Source: a bacterium (GTDB lineage: Bacteria; Cyanobacteriota; Vampirovibrionia; Gastranaerophilales; Gastranaerophilaceae). Taken from it: DNA of 64,000 nt. Positions 36,309-44,592 of the stretch are shown here, piece by piece; the stretch's first letter is position 1, and every line of letters begins with the position of its first letter. The notes below the pieces were generated by a model. It ran no database searches and was not told the DNA's origin. It was given only the letters and a program-made list of their open reading frames with translations. A program made the position numbers and the translations under genes. Location of the stretch: contig JAGAXG010000033.1 of assembly GCA_017941035.1 (NCBI GenBank), positions 1-64,000 on the forward strand, given 5' to 3'.

Positions 36309-37685
36309 TTAGTTCGACAATGTGAATGGAATAGACATTTGAAAAGGCTTATATTCAGAAATATCTAAATCAATTTTACCTGCAGACAGCTTATAAATTG
36401 TGTTTTTAAAATCTTTTATATATTTTGTACTTATATTATTTCGTGCAAAAACTCCTTTTTTATAAAGTTCTATAAGTCTATCTACATATTTTTGACAATA
36501 TTCTTTAATTTCAGGATGTTTTTCAAGTTGTTCGAGAAAATCAATACTGGATCTTTCAGTATTTGCTTTTGTGGTAGCACCGCCATAGTTTTCCATAGCA
36601 TTCATTCCTCCTTTTGAACGAGGGAATAAATGTTCAACTGAAGCCATAGAAGGCCAAAGAAGCCTGTAACCTATTTTTTCTGATGACTCACGAGCACTTT
36701 TTACAATATATGCTGAGATATTATCATTTGATGTTGGTAATTTTGATGCTTCTATTAAAAATTTTTGTTTTAATTTTTCATCAGGTAATGTTTCAATGAT
36801 TTTCCCTAAATCATGAATAAATGATTTTCTTGAAAATGGTATAACTATCTTTTCATTCATTAATCTAGATTTTGAATTGTCTATTAATTGTTTTATTTCA
36901 ACATTATCTTTTAATGCAGATTTTTCGACCATTTTTTCAAAAGATAATATTATATCTTTCTGCATTTTTATAATACTTGGGTCTGTTTTTTTTCCAATAG
37001 GAAGTCTTTTGGATTCATTAATAAGTTTTACAATAGCTTTTTTCTGTTTTAAATTTTTAGTTCTCGCTACATCATCTCGTATTTTAAGCAATTTATATCG
37101 AAATTCATGAGCAGAGAATGGAGATTTTAAAGGTTCATCAGAAAGTTTTACCTTTGTTTCTTCCATTAGTAAATTAAACTTTGATTTATACTGAGCCGGC
37201 AATTCATTAGAATATTCATACAGTTTTCTAAATATTACTGACTGTTCCTTTTTTAAAAGAATTTTATGATATGGTACAACTTCATTTAACAATGATTTTA
37301 GTGAAGATTTTGGATGTATTTTTGCACGTTGAACAATTATATCGAATACATCCGCTTCCATTTTGTACAAACTATCTTTATACTTTGAAATCGCTTCAAT
37401 AGCATTTACTGCCGGACCGTTAAGAACATTATTTTTTATAAGCCTCATAACTTGTTTAGGGTCTATCATCGGCACTCCGGTATACATGCAAGGTAAACCA
37501 TATTCAAAAAGAGTTTTCAGCTTCCCTGCACTCTGAAATGACGTAAATGTAGGTCTGTAATAAGGCATACATCTCAAATCTTTTATATTTTTAAGATTAG
37601 ACGTAGGAACTGAACCCGCAAACTTATCATCAGTCTTGTATGTATAATTTTTTAATCCGTATATATCTACCTTTGAAACTTGCAT
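36309..37685 (-). CDS. HNH-nuclease-like protein with long helical insert
   Basis: 458 residues. The C-terminal region (about 349-380) reads EHLFPRSKGGMNAMENYGG, the His and Asn positions of an HNH/beta-beta-alpha-metal motif. The matching first strand, CMYTG, is at 66-70, separated by about 280 helical residues rather than the usual 20-40. The N-terminus has a TFTSFQSAG stretch like the F-x-G proteins here. It may be a nuclease or a nuclease-derived effector; function is unproven. An AGAGAAAG ribosome site precedes the ATG. Confidence 0.6.
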   Translation of the reverse strand: MQVSKVDIYGLKNYTYKTDDKFAGSVPTSNLKNIKDLRCMPYYRPTFTSFQSAGKLKTLFEYGLPCMYTGVPMIDPKQVMRLIKNNVLNGPAVNAIEAISKYKDSLYKMEADVFDIIVQRAKIHPKSSLKSLLNEVVPYHKILLKKEQSVIFRKLYEYSNELPAQYKSKFNLLMEETKVKLSDEPLKSPFSAHEFRYKLLKIRDDVARTKNLKQKKAIVKLINESKRLPIGKKTDPSIIKMQKDIILSFEKMVEKSALKDNVEIKQLIDNSKSRLMNEKIVIPFSRKSFIHDLGKIIETLPDEKLKQKFLIEASKLPTSNDNISAYIVKSARESSEKIGYRLLWPSMASVEHLFPRSKGGMNAMENYGGATTKANTERSSIDFLEQLEKHPEIKEYCQKYVDRLIELYKKGVFARNNISTKYIKDFKNTIYKLSAGKIDLDISEYKPFQMSIPFTLSN

Positions 37686-37751
37686 TATACTTTCTCTATT
37701 ATCTCACACTAAAAGTTATTACGGATAATTTTATTTAAAACTTTAGTATTT

Positions 37752-38843
37752 TTATTCAAATGTAAAGAAATGTATAGATGGACAAATACCAAAACTTCTC
37801 AAAATTGCTTTATCATTTTCATCCGACACTGCAATTTTTCCGTTAATTAAATTTACTTTATTTTCTTTAATTTCTTTGTCTTTATTTGGTGAATGCTTTT
37901 TAATTTTAACTTTTTCTTTATCAACAATAGATTTTAAATAATTCTTATATTCAGGATTTTGATACAAATTTTTTGTGATATCGTTCATCATCATCGCGAC
38001 ATATTCTTGCGCATTTGAATTTGTATCCAGAGCAGTCACTAATGTTGAAGCTTTTTCTATTTCGTCGTAAGATTCTTGATAATGTCTTAATCTTCTTAAA
38101 AGAACAGCTAAGTTATAATGAGCTTCAAAATTCATAGGTTCCAACTCTATTGCTCTGCAATAAGAAATTCCCGCATCATTAAAATTACCTGAAATATGAT
38201 ATGCAATTCCTAAGTTATACCACGTATCATAACGATTTGGATCAATTTTTATTGATTTTTTATAAGAATTAATCGCTTTGCCAAGATACTTTCTTTGTTT
38301 TTCCCAATTGTCATCGGAATAAAGGGATTTCATTCTATAAGCTACGCCTTTATTATAATAGGCAATAGCTTTATTTACTTTTGAACTTACTTTATTATCA
38401 TAAACGTAAGGTATTGTTAGCAAATGACGTTTCGTTTTTATTATTTTATCAAACTGTTCGATAGCAATATCGAAATTTCCAAGCTTTTCTGTTGCAATAA
38501 TTCCATAATTCATACGGGCAATCATTAACCTCGGATTATGTTTAAATGCTTGAGAATAGGCATATAAAGCAGACGGATAATCCTCGTAAGCTACATAAAT
38601 ATTACCTAAATTGTACCATGCTCCATAATGCCCCGGGAATAATCTTACCCCTTGATTATACATTTTTATCGCTTTATTCATTTTTAATTCTTTATAAGCA
38701 ATATCCCCTTTGTGAACATAATACATACCCTTAACTTTATTTATCTGAATTTTACAAAAATCTTGATTTAAATAAATTGCAAACCCAATACCTGCAATAA
38801 GTGCCGTAGAAAATAAAAATGATATAAGCTTTTTAACCTTCAT
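37752..38843 (-). CDS. TPR-repeat protein with N-terminal anchor
   Basis: 363 residues: a short N-terminal membrane or signal segment (about 6-25), then at least six TPR units with the typical W/G/Y/P pattern (YGAWYNLGNIYVAYEDYPSA, YDTWYNLGIAYHISGNFNDA and MNFEAHYNLAVLLRRLRHY). It ends with a charged tail. Likely a periplasmic or membrane-facing protein-interaction scaffold. GGAG precedes the ATG. Confidence 0.85.
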   Translation of the reverse strand: MKVKKLISFLFSTALIAGIGFAIYLNQDFCKIQINKVKGMYYVHKGDIAYKELKMNKAIKMYNQGVRLFPGHYGAWYNLGNIYVAYEDYPSALYAYSQAFKHNPRLMIARMNYGIIATEKLGNFDIAIEQFDKIIKTKRHLLTIPYVYDNKVSSKVNKAIAYYNKGVAYRMKSLYSDDNWEKQRKYLGKAINSYKKSIKIDPNRYDTWYNLGIAYHISGNFNDAGISYCRAIELEPMNFEAHYNLAVLLRRLRHYQESYDEIEKASTLVTALDTNSNAQEYVAMMMNDITKNLYQNPEYKNYLKSIVDKEKVKIKKHSPNKDKEIKENKVNLINGKIAVSDENDKAILRSFGICPSIHFFTFE

Positions 38844-39004
38844 ATTCTTCTCCAGTCTAATAATAATGTATTTTTTGTTTTATGACATCAACCAAATAAT
38901 GTAACAAAAACTTAACAATTAAATTTCATGAACGCAATTATTTTAAACAGAATTTGTTTATATAAGTAAGGTAGGTTAAAGGTTAATTTATTTTGGAGGT
39001 TAGT

Positions 39005-39814
39005 ATGGCAGGCAATTTTGGCGGAATACAACCAATAGGGACATTTCAATACAATCCTTGCAGTATGTACGGCAACTGTGATTATTTAGATTTAAATTAC
39101 ACCCCGTATATGTCAGGAATGGATTTGGGAATGGGATTTAATACTGATTCAAGCATATTTGGAGGATGCTCACCATTTATTGGCGGGGCTCCGATGATGG
39201 GAATGGGCAGCAATCAATCCTATTTTGATAATATGAAAAATTATCAAAAATTTTATAACGACTACAATATCGATCAGCAAAAAATGCAAAGAAATGCAGA
39301 TTTGCAATTAAACGGTTCTATGGAAGCGATTCAAGAAGCTGCGGAAAACCTCAAAGACAAAGTTAGCAGAAACGAACAAGACCAAATACAAACTGCATAC
39401 AATGCTTATATAGAAGCAGTACGTTCTGCATATGGAGACGGAACAGAAGAAGAAATTAAAAGTCGTGCTTTATCACTTTATACAAGATTGAACGGTGAAT
39501 CACTTATTCAACAACTGAGAAAAAATTCTCATAGTTCATTCTTACAAGGATTATTACAGCCATTCACATTGGGAACATATTATAAAAATTCCGCAGAAGA
39601 CAATATTGCACAAATAACAGGTCAACCTGTTGCAACGGGAGAAAAAACCGGGCAAAATATCGGAAGAATATTTGGAACTGCAGGAGTAGGTGTATTAGCC
39701 GGCGGATTGACAAAAGCTTTAACAAAATCAAATAAATTAGCAGGTGTTGTAGCAATTGTCGGAGCTTTATTATCCGGAACACTGTCAACTATTACCGGAA
39801 AAATTTCTTCATAA
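39005..39814 (+). CDS. Hypothetical protein with Gly-rich N-terminus and hydrophobic C-terminus
   Basis: 269 residues, not recognised. The N-terminal 80 residues are rich in Gly, Met, Tyr and Pro (GGAPMMGMGSNQSYF). A helical middle follows (SMEAIQEAAENLKDKVSRNE), then a Gly/Ala-rich hydrophobic C-terminus (GRIFGTAGVGVLAGGLTKAL, then VVAIVGALLSGT) that could insert in a membrane. GGAGG stands 6 bases before ATG 39005. A strong hairpin follows at 39834. Confidence 0.7.
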   Translation: MAGNFGGIQPIGTFQYNPCSMYGNCDYLDLNYTPYMSGMDLGMGFNTDSSIFGGCSPFIGGAPMMGMGSNQSYFDNMKNYQKFYNDYNIDQQKMQRNADLQLNGSMEAIQEAAENLKDKVSRNEQDQIQTAYNAYIEAVRSAYGDGTEEEIKSRALSLYTRLNGESLIQQLRKNSHSSFLQGLLQPFTLGTYYKNSAEDNIAQITGQPVATGEKTGQNIGRIFGTAGVGVLAGGLTKALTKSNKLAGVVAIVGALLSGTLSTITGKISS

Positions 39815-39833
39815 AAATAAGATATATAAACAA

Positions 39834-39867
39834 GTTTACCGCACATAATTTTTTATGTGCGGTAAAC
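39834..39867. terminator. Strong hairpin terminator
   Basis: GTTTACCGCACATAA paired perfectly with TTATGTGCGGTAAAC after the 39005 gene; the following T-run is weak. Confidence 0.6.
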
Positions 39868-39917
39868 TATTTAATAATGTTGTGGAAAATTTTAAAAGTT
39901 TATTTTATACTCTTGGT

Positions 39918-40520
39918 ATGAAGAAATTATTTATTACATTATTAATTTTGTGTTCAAGCATGACTTTTGCATATGGTGCAAATAAAAATTCGAATGTCCA
40001 AAAAATTGATGAAATTTCTCAACAAGCAAGAGTATACTACGCTCAAAACGACATTGATGAGGCATTTAAAATTCTTTCAAATAAGCCTGAAGATGAGCGT
40101 TCAGCAGAAGATTGGCTACTACTTGGGAATATTATGCAAGATAAGGATAAAATTCCGGAAGCAATATATATGTTTAACCAATCAATAAACAAAAATCCTA
40201 AATTTTACAAAGCTCATTACAACTTAGGCTACATTTATTTTATTCAAGATAAACCTAATATGGCTCTATCAGAATTTAAAACAGCAGTACGATATAAACC
40301 TGATTTTGCATACGGATATTATAATATCGGGTGCGCTTACATTAAATTAAAAAAATACGGAACAGCAAAATATAATTTGTTCAAAGCTTTAGACCTAAAA
40401 GCCAATGAACCTGACATTTATTATAATATTTCTTATGCTTATAAAATGATGGGAAAAGAAAAACAAGCAAAAACATATTTGGATTTGTACAACAAAATGA
40501 TGGAAAATCATGACCTTTAA
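39918..40520 (+). CDS. Secreted TPR-repeat protein
   Basis: 200 residues. Signal peptide MKKLFITLLILCSSMTFAYG, then TPR units (PKFYKAHYNLGYIYFIQDKP, PDFAYGYYNIGCAYIKLKKY and PDIYYNISYAYKMMGKEKQ). Periplasmic or outer-envelope scaffold. TATACT lies 6 bases before the ATG, with no ribosome site. An ATG at 39855 in the same frame lies inside the terminator hairpin and is unlikely. Confidence 0.8.
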   Translation: MKKLFITLLILCSSMTFAYGANKNSNVQKIDEISQQARVYYAQNDIDEAFKILSNKPEDERSAEDWLLLGNIMQDKDKIPEAIYMFNQSINKNPKFYKAHYNLGYIYFIQDKPNMALSEFKTAVRYKPDFAYGYYNIGCAYIKLKKYGTAKYNLFKALDLKANEPDIYYNISYAYKMMGKEKQAKTYLDLYNKMMENHDL

Positions 40521-40628
40521 ATTTATATAAAAGTTTCTTGCTGACGCCTATTATGAAGTTTTGTAAAGTGTAAAAAGTACACTATAGCTGGATTTTATTA
40601 AGTACAAAAAAAATATCAATTACCCGTA

Positions 40629-40657
40629 TTGACATAAAAAAATTATTGTGCAATAAT
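40629..40657 (+). promoter_or_regulatory. Strong sigma70-type promoter
   Basis: TTGACA at 40629-40634, a 17-base spacer and AATAAT at 40652-40657. Expected start near 40664, with no coding gene downstream. Confidence 0.75.
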
Positions 40658-40663
40658 AATTAC

Positions 40664-40803
40664 ATAAGATTTAAGTGTAGTCGAAACACTAAATATAAAT
40701 AGTTCATTAACCCCAAAACATATAAACTCCTAAATAATAAACACTAAAAGAGACCATTAGGATGCAGAAAACGACCCACTCAACTTGTTGAGTGGTTTTT
40801 TTT
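40664..40803 (+). ncRNA. Candidate small RNA, about 140 nt
   Basis: The interval runs from a near-consensus promoter to an intrinsic terminator (CCACTCAA-CTTG-TTGAGTGG, then T8, 40776-40803). It has no long open frame. A 9-codon frame (MQKTTHSTC, ATG about 40762) ends inside the terminator hairpin, so an attenuator leader peptide is an alternative. I do not recognise the RNA; it does not look like 6S, SRP RNA or tmRNA. Confidence 0.55.
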
Positions 40804-40856
40804 ATGTGAAAACTACAGATTAAAAATACAAGGCAAAAGTTAAAGATTCTTTATAA

Positions 40857-40887
40857 TAAAAAAGGCTGTTAGCATAAAAACAGCCTT
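40857..40887 (-). terminator. Minus-strand terminator
   Basis: AAGGCTGTT...AACAGCCTT hairpin followed by T6 on the minus strand, downstream of the 41162 gene and across the XRE remnant. Confidence 0.65.
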
Positions 40888-40894
40888 CTATGTT

Positions 40895-41155
40895 AAAAAA
40901 TTATCAGAACTTGCTGATATATCGCAAAGAGCACTGAGTAAAATTGAAATTGGTGAAAATTTTGTAACAGCAGAAACGCTTGATAAACTGCTCATTGCAC
41001 TAGATATAACTGCTGATGAACTGTTCTCAACAAATCATTTAAAAGAAACTCCTGAGCTTTTAAAAATGATTAATGAAAATATCAGCAAAATAGGAGATAA
41101 TCCGGAAAAACTCGAAATTATATATAACCTTACTAAAAGTTTGAACGCTAAATGA
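40895..41155 (+). pseudogene. Truncated XRE-family regulator
   Basis: The frame ending at TGA 41155 encodes the second half of an XRE helix-turn-helix (KKLSELADISQRALSKIEIG, then AETLDKLLIALDITADELFS) plus a helical tail. The first HTH helix and a start codon are missing; upstream is a terminator hairpin. It is a remnant of a phage-type or toxin-antitoxin-type repressor. Confidence 0.7.
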
Positions 41156-41161
41156 GAATTT

Positions 41162-41785
41162 TTAATTTCCTGCATTCGGCTCTAATTCAGGTACATTATT
41201 CTCAAATTCTGCATCCACTTCCGGCTCAAAAGGAACTTCTTCTATCTGCTCTATATTTTGAGGTTTATTTAAAAAATTCTCCATATTTACAGAATGACTG
41301 TCTTTAAAATCTTCTGTTTTGCGTATATCATCTAAAATATTTTTCAATTCTTCTTTATATTTTGGGGTCTGTTTACATATTCCATAATTATCAAGCATAT
41401 TTGAAAGAGAGCGAATGTTTCCTTCAACAACTCCACGTCTTTGAGTATCATCTGACGCGCCTTTAAAGATTAATTTATAAAGAGCAAGAGTATTATGTTG
41501 AGCATAATCAAGATATACACAAGAAACATTTTTTAATAAAATATTTTTATTTTTATTCAACACTTGATTCAAATAATCAGAATATGTCAAATATTTATAA
41601 TATTTATCCGAAGTAGATATTTGATTACTATTATCAAGTTCTTCAAAATCTATTTTGCTTTCAAGACTTTTTACTTCAGCATAATAAGTCAAAGAATATA
41701 TAAGCAGGGCAAGACCGAGAATAATAATCCCAAGCCCCAAAAGCAACATTTTATTTCCTGAACTTTCTCCAAAATTTTGATACAT
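41162..41785 (-). CDS. Single-pass membrane protein of unknown function
   Basis: 207 residues. One N-terminal membrane helix (about 15-35, MLLLGLGIIILGLALLIYSL), a helical soluble part with two Cys (NVSCVYLDYAQ and NYGICKQTP), and an acidic tail rich in Glu and Pro. AGAGGG precedes ATG 41785. It is divergent from the 41841 gene with a 55-base spacer that carries both promoters. Confidence 0.65.
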   Translation of the reverse strand: MYQNFGESSGNKMLLLGLGIIILGLALLIYSLTYYAEVKSLESKIDFEELDNSNQISTSDKYYKYLTYSDYLNQVLNKNKNILLKNVSCVYLDYAQHNTLALYKLIFKGASDDTQRRGVVEGNIRSLSNMLDNYGICKQTPKYKEELKNILDDIRKTEDFKDSHSVNMENFLNKPQNIEQIEEVPFEPEVDAEFENNVPELEPNAGN

Positions 41786-41840
41786 AAAAGCCCTCTTTTT
41801 TTCACTATACAATAAAAATCAAAAGATGTATAATAAGGTT

Positions 41841-42635
41841 ATGAAAAAAAACTTAGCAATAGTTATTTTAATAGTTGTTATTATTTTTATTACAAAATCT
41901 TGTTCTTCGGTAATAACAACAAAAAGACAAACAAAAACAAATTCTATGAATTTAAAAACAGTAGAATTACCTTCTCAAAAAATTGAAACTCACTCTGAAG
42001 ATATATCTCCAAAAATAAATAATGAATTCTATAATTATGAAAATAACAATTATACTGAACAAAATTTACCTCCGCGATTAGAACATATTTCAATGGAATG
42101 GAACGCAAAACCTCACAGATCTGAACATAAAATAACGAAAGAAAATATCCGGACAATAGAATTTGAACGCCCATTACAAAAGAAAATTGAACCTCAGATT
42201 TCACCATTTGAAAAAAATCTTAAAATCTGCGAGCCATACAGAGAAAGTCTAAATACAGAATATATGGGTATAAATATGACATATACAATAAGTATTGACG
42301 GTTGGATAAATAATAAATGTATATTAAATTTTAATGCTGAAGCAAACAATGCAGGAGAATCATTTCAAAATACTTATGGAATTGCACCTGATGATGCGAT
42401 CATAAAGGCATTCGCGCCAAAAGTACATTGTGAATTTACAAAAGCTCATCTTGATTACGTTGGTGATAGCATTTTAGAGGAAAAATTGAAAAATCAGAGA
42501 CATATGCTAAAAAATCCTGATGATATTGATTTTTCTAATAGCAATATATCTGATTTTAGACTTTTAGATATCTTGATAAATCAAAAACCATGTATAATTC
42601 TAAATTCCAACGAATTAGACGAATTTATAAATTAG
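41841..42635 (+). CDS. Putative lipoprotein or secreted hypothetical
   Basis: 264 residues. N-terminal hydrophobic segment ending in ITKSCSS, a weak lipobox. A low-complexity region follows (about 30-110, Asn/Glu/Lys/Pro), then a folded domain of mixed strands with three Cys (KICEPYRES, NKCILNFNAEA and HCEFTKAHL). TATAAT lies 6 bases before the ATG; AAGG is too close to serve as a ribosome site. It overlaps the convergent gene by 11 bases. Confidence 0.6.
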   Translation: MKKNLAIVILIVVIIFITKSCSSVITTKRQTKTNSMNLKTVELPSQKIETHSEDISPKINNEFYNYENNNYTEQNLPPRLEHISMEWNAKPHRSEHKITKENIRTIEFERPLQKKIEPQISPFEKNLKICEPYRESLNTEYMGINMTYTISIDGWINNKCILNFNAEANNAGESFQNTYGIAPDDAIIKAFAPKVHCEFTKAHLDYVGDSILEEKLKNQRHMLKNPDDIDFSNSNISDFRLLDILINQKPCIILNSNELDEFIN

Positions 42636-44259
42636 AATTATGTTTCAAATATTTAGCAGTTATTTTCTTTTGATAAATATCAATATTTTTACCTAATATG
42701 TTTAAAACAATACCAGATACAAACCCAAGTATTAAAGACTTACTTCCGGAGACAAGTTTAGCCGCAGAAATTAACGTCACTACTGTTGCACCAGCTATTG
42801 GGATACCGGAATTTAATAAAATAGATATTCGATCTTCTTTATTTTTTGCTTTTTCAAGAGCATTAACAATCAAAGCCGATGAACATAATATTGTTAAAAC
42901 ATCTGTTGAAGCAGAACCTATTTCTAAATCTCTTAACTTATCAAAAAATTCTCCAACTTCCAATTTTATTGATTTGTCAAACGAATTAATCGCATCCTTC
43001 AAACTCTTTAATGATCCGGATTTAGATAATTCAATCGGAGCTATCGTGCGATAAATATCTAACATTTTTTCAATATCACCAGGAGCATCCTCTTTTATAA
43101 GATCTCTTATTTGCCTTATATTTATTTTTTTGTCGTGCAATTGGTCTTTTACAATTTCTTCTTTTAAACCTTTATTTAGTTCATGTGTTTCAAGCAAATC
43201 TAACTCTTTTAAAAAATTATTTGTATTTTTTGTTAAAGGAGCATCATCTTTTATAAACCATTTCAACCTATTAATAATTTTTGCGCCATATGCATCATTC
43301 GCAGGGATCATACTATTTAAGTTATCTATATAAGTAGATATATACGATTTTTTCTCCGCATCAGTATAAGATAACATATTTCTCGCGAATGCAACTTTGT
43401 TCGTCAAATCTGTTTTATTGAGTTTTATTTGCTCAGCAGCTATAAATGTTTGCCACATTTCTTTTCTCTTAAATTTATTGTCTTTTGTCCAAAAATCTTT
43501 AAATGATGCGTCCCAAATCCCGGAATACAGAACTGAAGTAGATTCTTTAATATACTGATATCTTGCTTCTTGGGCAGGTTTTGCAATAAAAGAATCTACG
43601 ACCATGCGAACCATAGATCGATTATTACGTGCTTGTTTAATAAGTTCTTTTTTAGAAAATTTATCCGATCCATATTCAACTATTTCATCCCCAGAATTTT
43701 TTAAAATATACTCATCAAGCTTATCAAAACACGCATACATATTATCAAAACATTTTTGTGTATTTTTATATGATTTAATTACAGTATTTCTTGATAAGTA
43801 TTCAAAAAAATCTGAAATCCCCTTATGAATTGATTTTGTAATAGAAGATTTGTACATAAGCCGCATAAACAACATGTCTTTTATTGAATTAATATTATTT
43901 ACACTTTCAGTTTTTTTTATAAAAGAATTAATCTTGCGTATAGCATACTCATAAAAAGGAAACTTTTTATTATTTTGTTCGAAAAAATATTTACTCTGCT
44001 TTAAACTTAAATATTCTTTAAAATTTACAAGCATATTTTTTGATTTTTTCTGTATCCCTTTAGAGAAAAATGATAAACTTCCTACAAATACCAAAAGACC
44101 TAAATTGCCATATTTTATTTTATTTTTATCATTATCGATATTTAAATTATTTATAACAGAAGAATTTGCCCAAAATGTATTATTACGTATTGGGAAATTA
44201 TACACATTTTTAAATACACTATTTTCTAAAATTTTATTTTGTATAATTAGATTAGGCAT
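42625..44259 (-). CDS. Large helical hypothetical protein
   Basis: 544 residues, almost all alpha-helical and Lys/Asn-rich, with a hydrophobic segment near residue 55-70 (LGLLVFVGSLSFFS) and two near the C-terminus (STDVLTILCSSALIVNAL; GIPIAGATVVTLISAAKLV, then SLILGFVSGIVLNILG). No catalytic motif or known domain is seen. TATATT lies 6 bases before ATG 44259 and there is no ribosome site. Confidence 0.6.
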   Translation of the reverse strand: MPNLIIQNKILENSVFKNVYNFPIRNNTFWANSSVINNLNIDNDKNKIKYGNLGLLVFVGSLSFFSKGIQKKSKNMLVNFKEYLSLKQSKYFFEQNNKKFPFYEYAIRKINSFIKKTESVNNINSIKDMLFMRLMYKSSITKSIHKGISDFFEYLSRNTVIKSYKNTQKCFDNMYACFDKLDEYILKNSGDEIVEYGSDKFSKKELIKQARNNRSMVRMVVDSFIAKPAQEARYQYIKESTSVLYSGIWDASFKDFWTKDNKFKRKEMWQTFIAAEQIKLNKTDLTNKVAFARNMLSYTDAEKKSYISTYIDNLNSMIPANDAYGAKIINRLKWFIKDDAPLTKNTNNFLKELDLLETHELNKGLKEEIVKDQLHDKKINIRQIRDLIKEDAPGDIEKMLDIYRTIAPIELSKSGSLKSLKDAINSFDKSIKLEVGEFFDKLRDLEIGSASTDVLTILCSSALIVNALEKAKNKEDRISILLNSGIPIAGATVVTLISAAKLVSGSKSLILGFVSGIVLNILGKNIDIYQKKITAKYLKHNSNL

Positions 44260-44425
44260 GTTATAAATATAAATTTGGCGACGCATTTTTATAAAAACAC
44301 GTAAATATAATTTTTGCTTCGATTTAACAAAAGATTAATAAAAATTTTTTTAATATAAATTTCACTACTCTTGAATTTTTCTAAATAATAAATAATCCGA
44401 CACAAAATGTATCGGATTATTTATT

Positions 44426-44496
44426 CTCCCGGAGATGGATTCGAACCACCGTTAAAAGAGCCAGAATCTTTCGTCCTGCCACTAGACGATCCGGGA
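44426..44496 (-). tRNA. tRNA-Gln(CUG)
   Basis: Cloverleaf with acceptor TCCCGGA/TCCGGGA, anticodon arm AAAGA-TTCTGGC-TCTTT and discriminator G; no encoded CCA. Confidence 0.92.
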
Positions 44497-44552
44497 ATAT
44501 TTAATTCACTTAATCATTCTATCATTTGAATATTTAATTACAAGTGTTTTAT

Positions 44553-44579
44553 AAAAAAAGCGGAGTACAATGACTCCGC
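44553..44579 (-). terminator. Terminator after leuS
   Basis: GCGGAGT-CATTGT-ACTCCGC followed by T7 on the minus strand, 14 bases past the leuS stop. Confidence 0.85.
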
Positions 44580-44592
44580 AACAGTCATAGAG

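Noticed and set aside
40664-40803. 6S RNA, SRP RNA or tmRNA
   Set aside because: Sequence lacks their conserved loops, and tmRNA is longer with a tRNA-like end.
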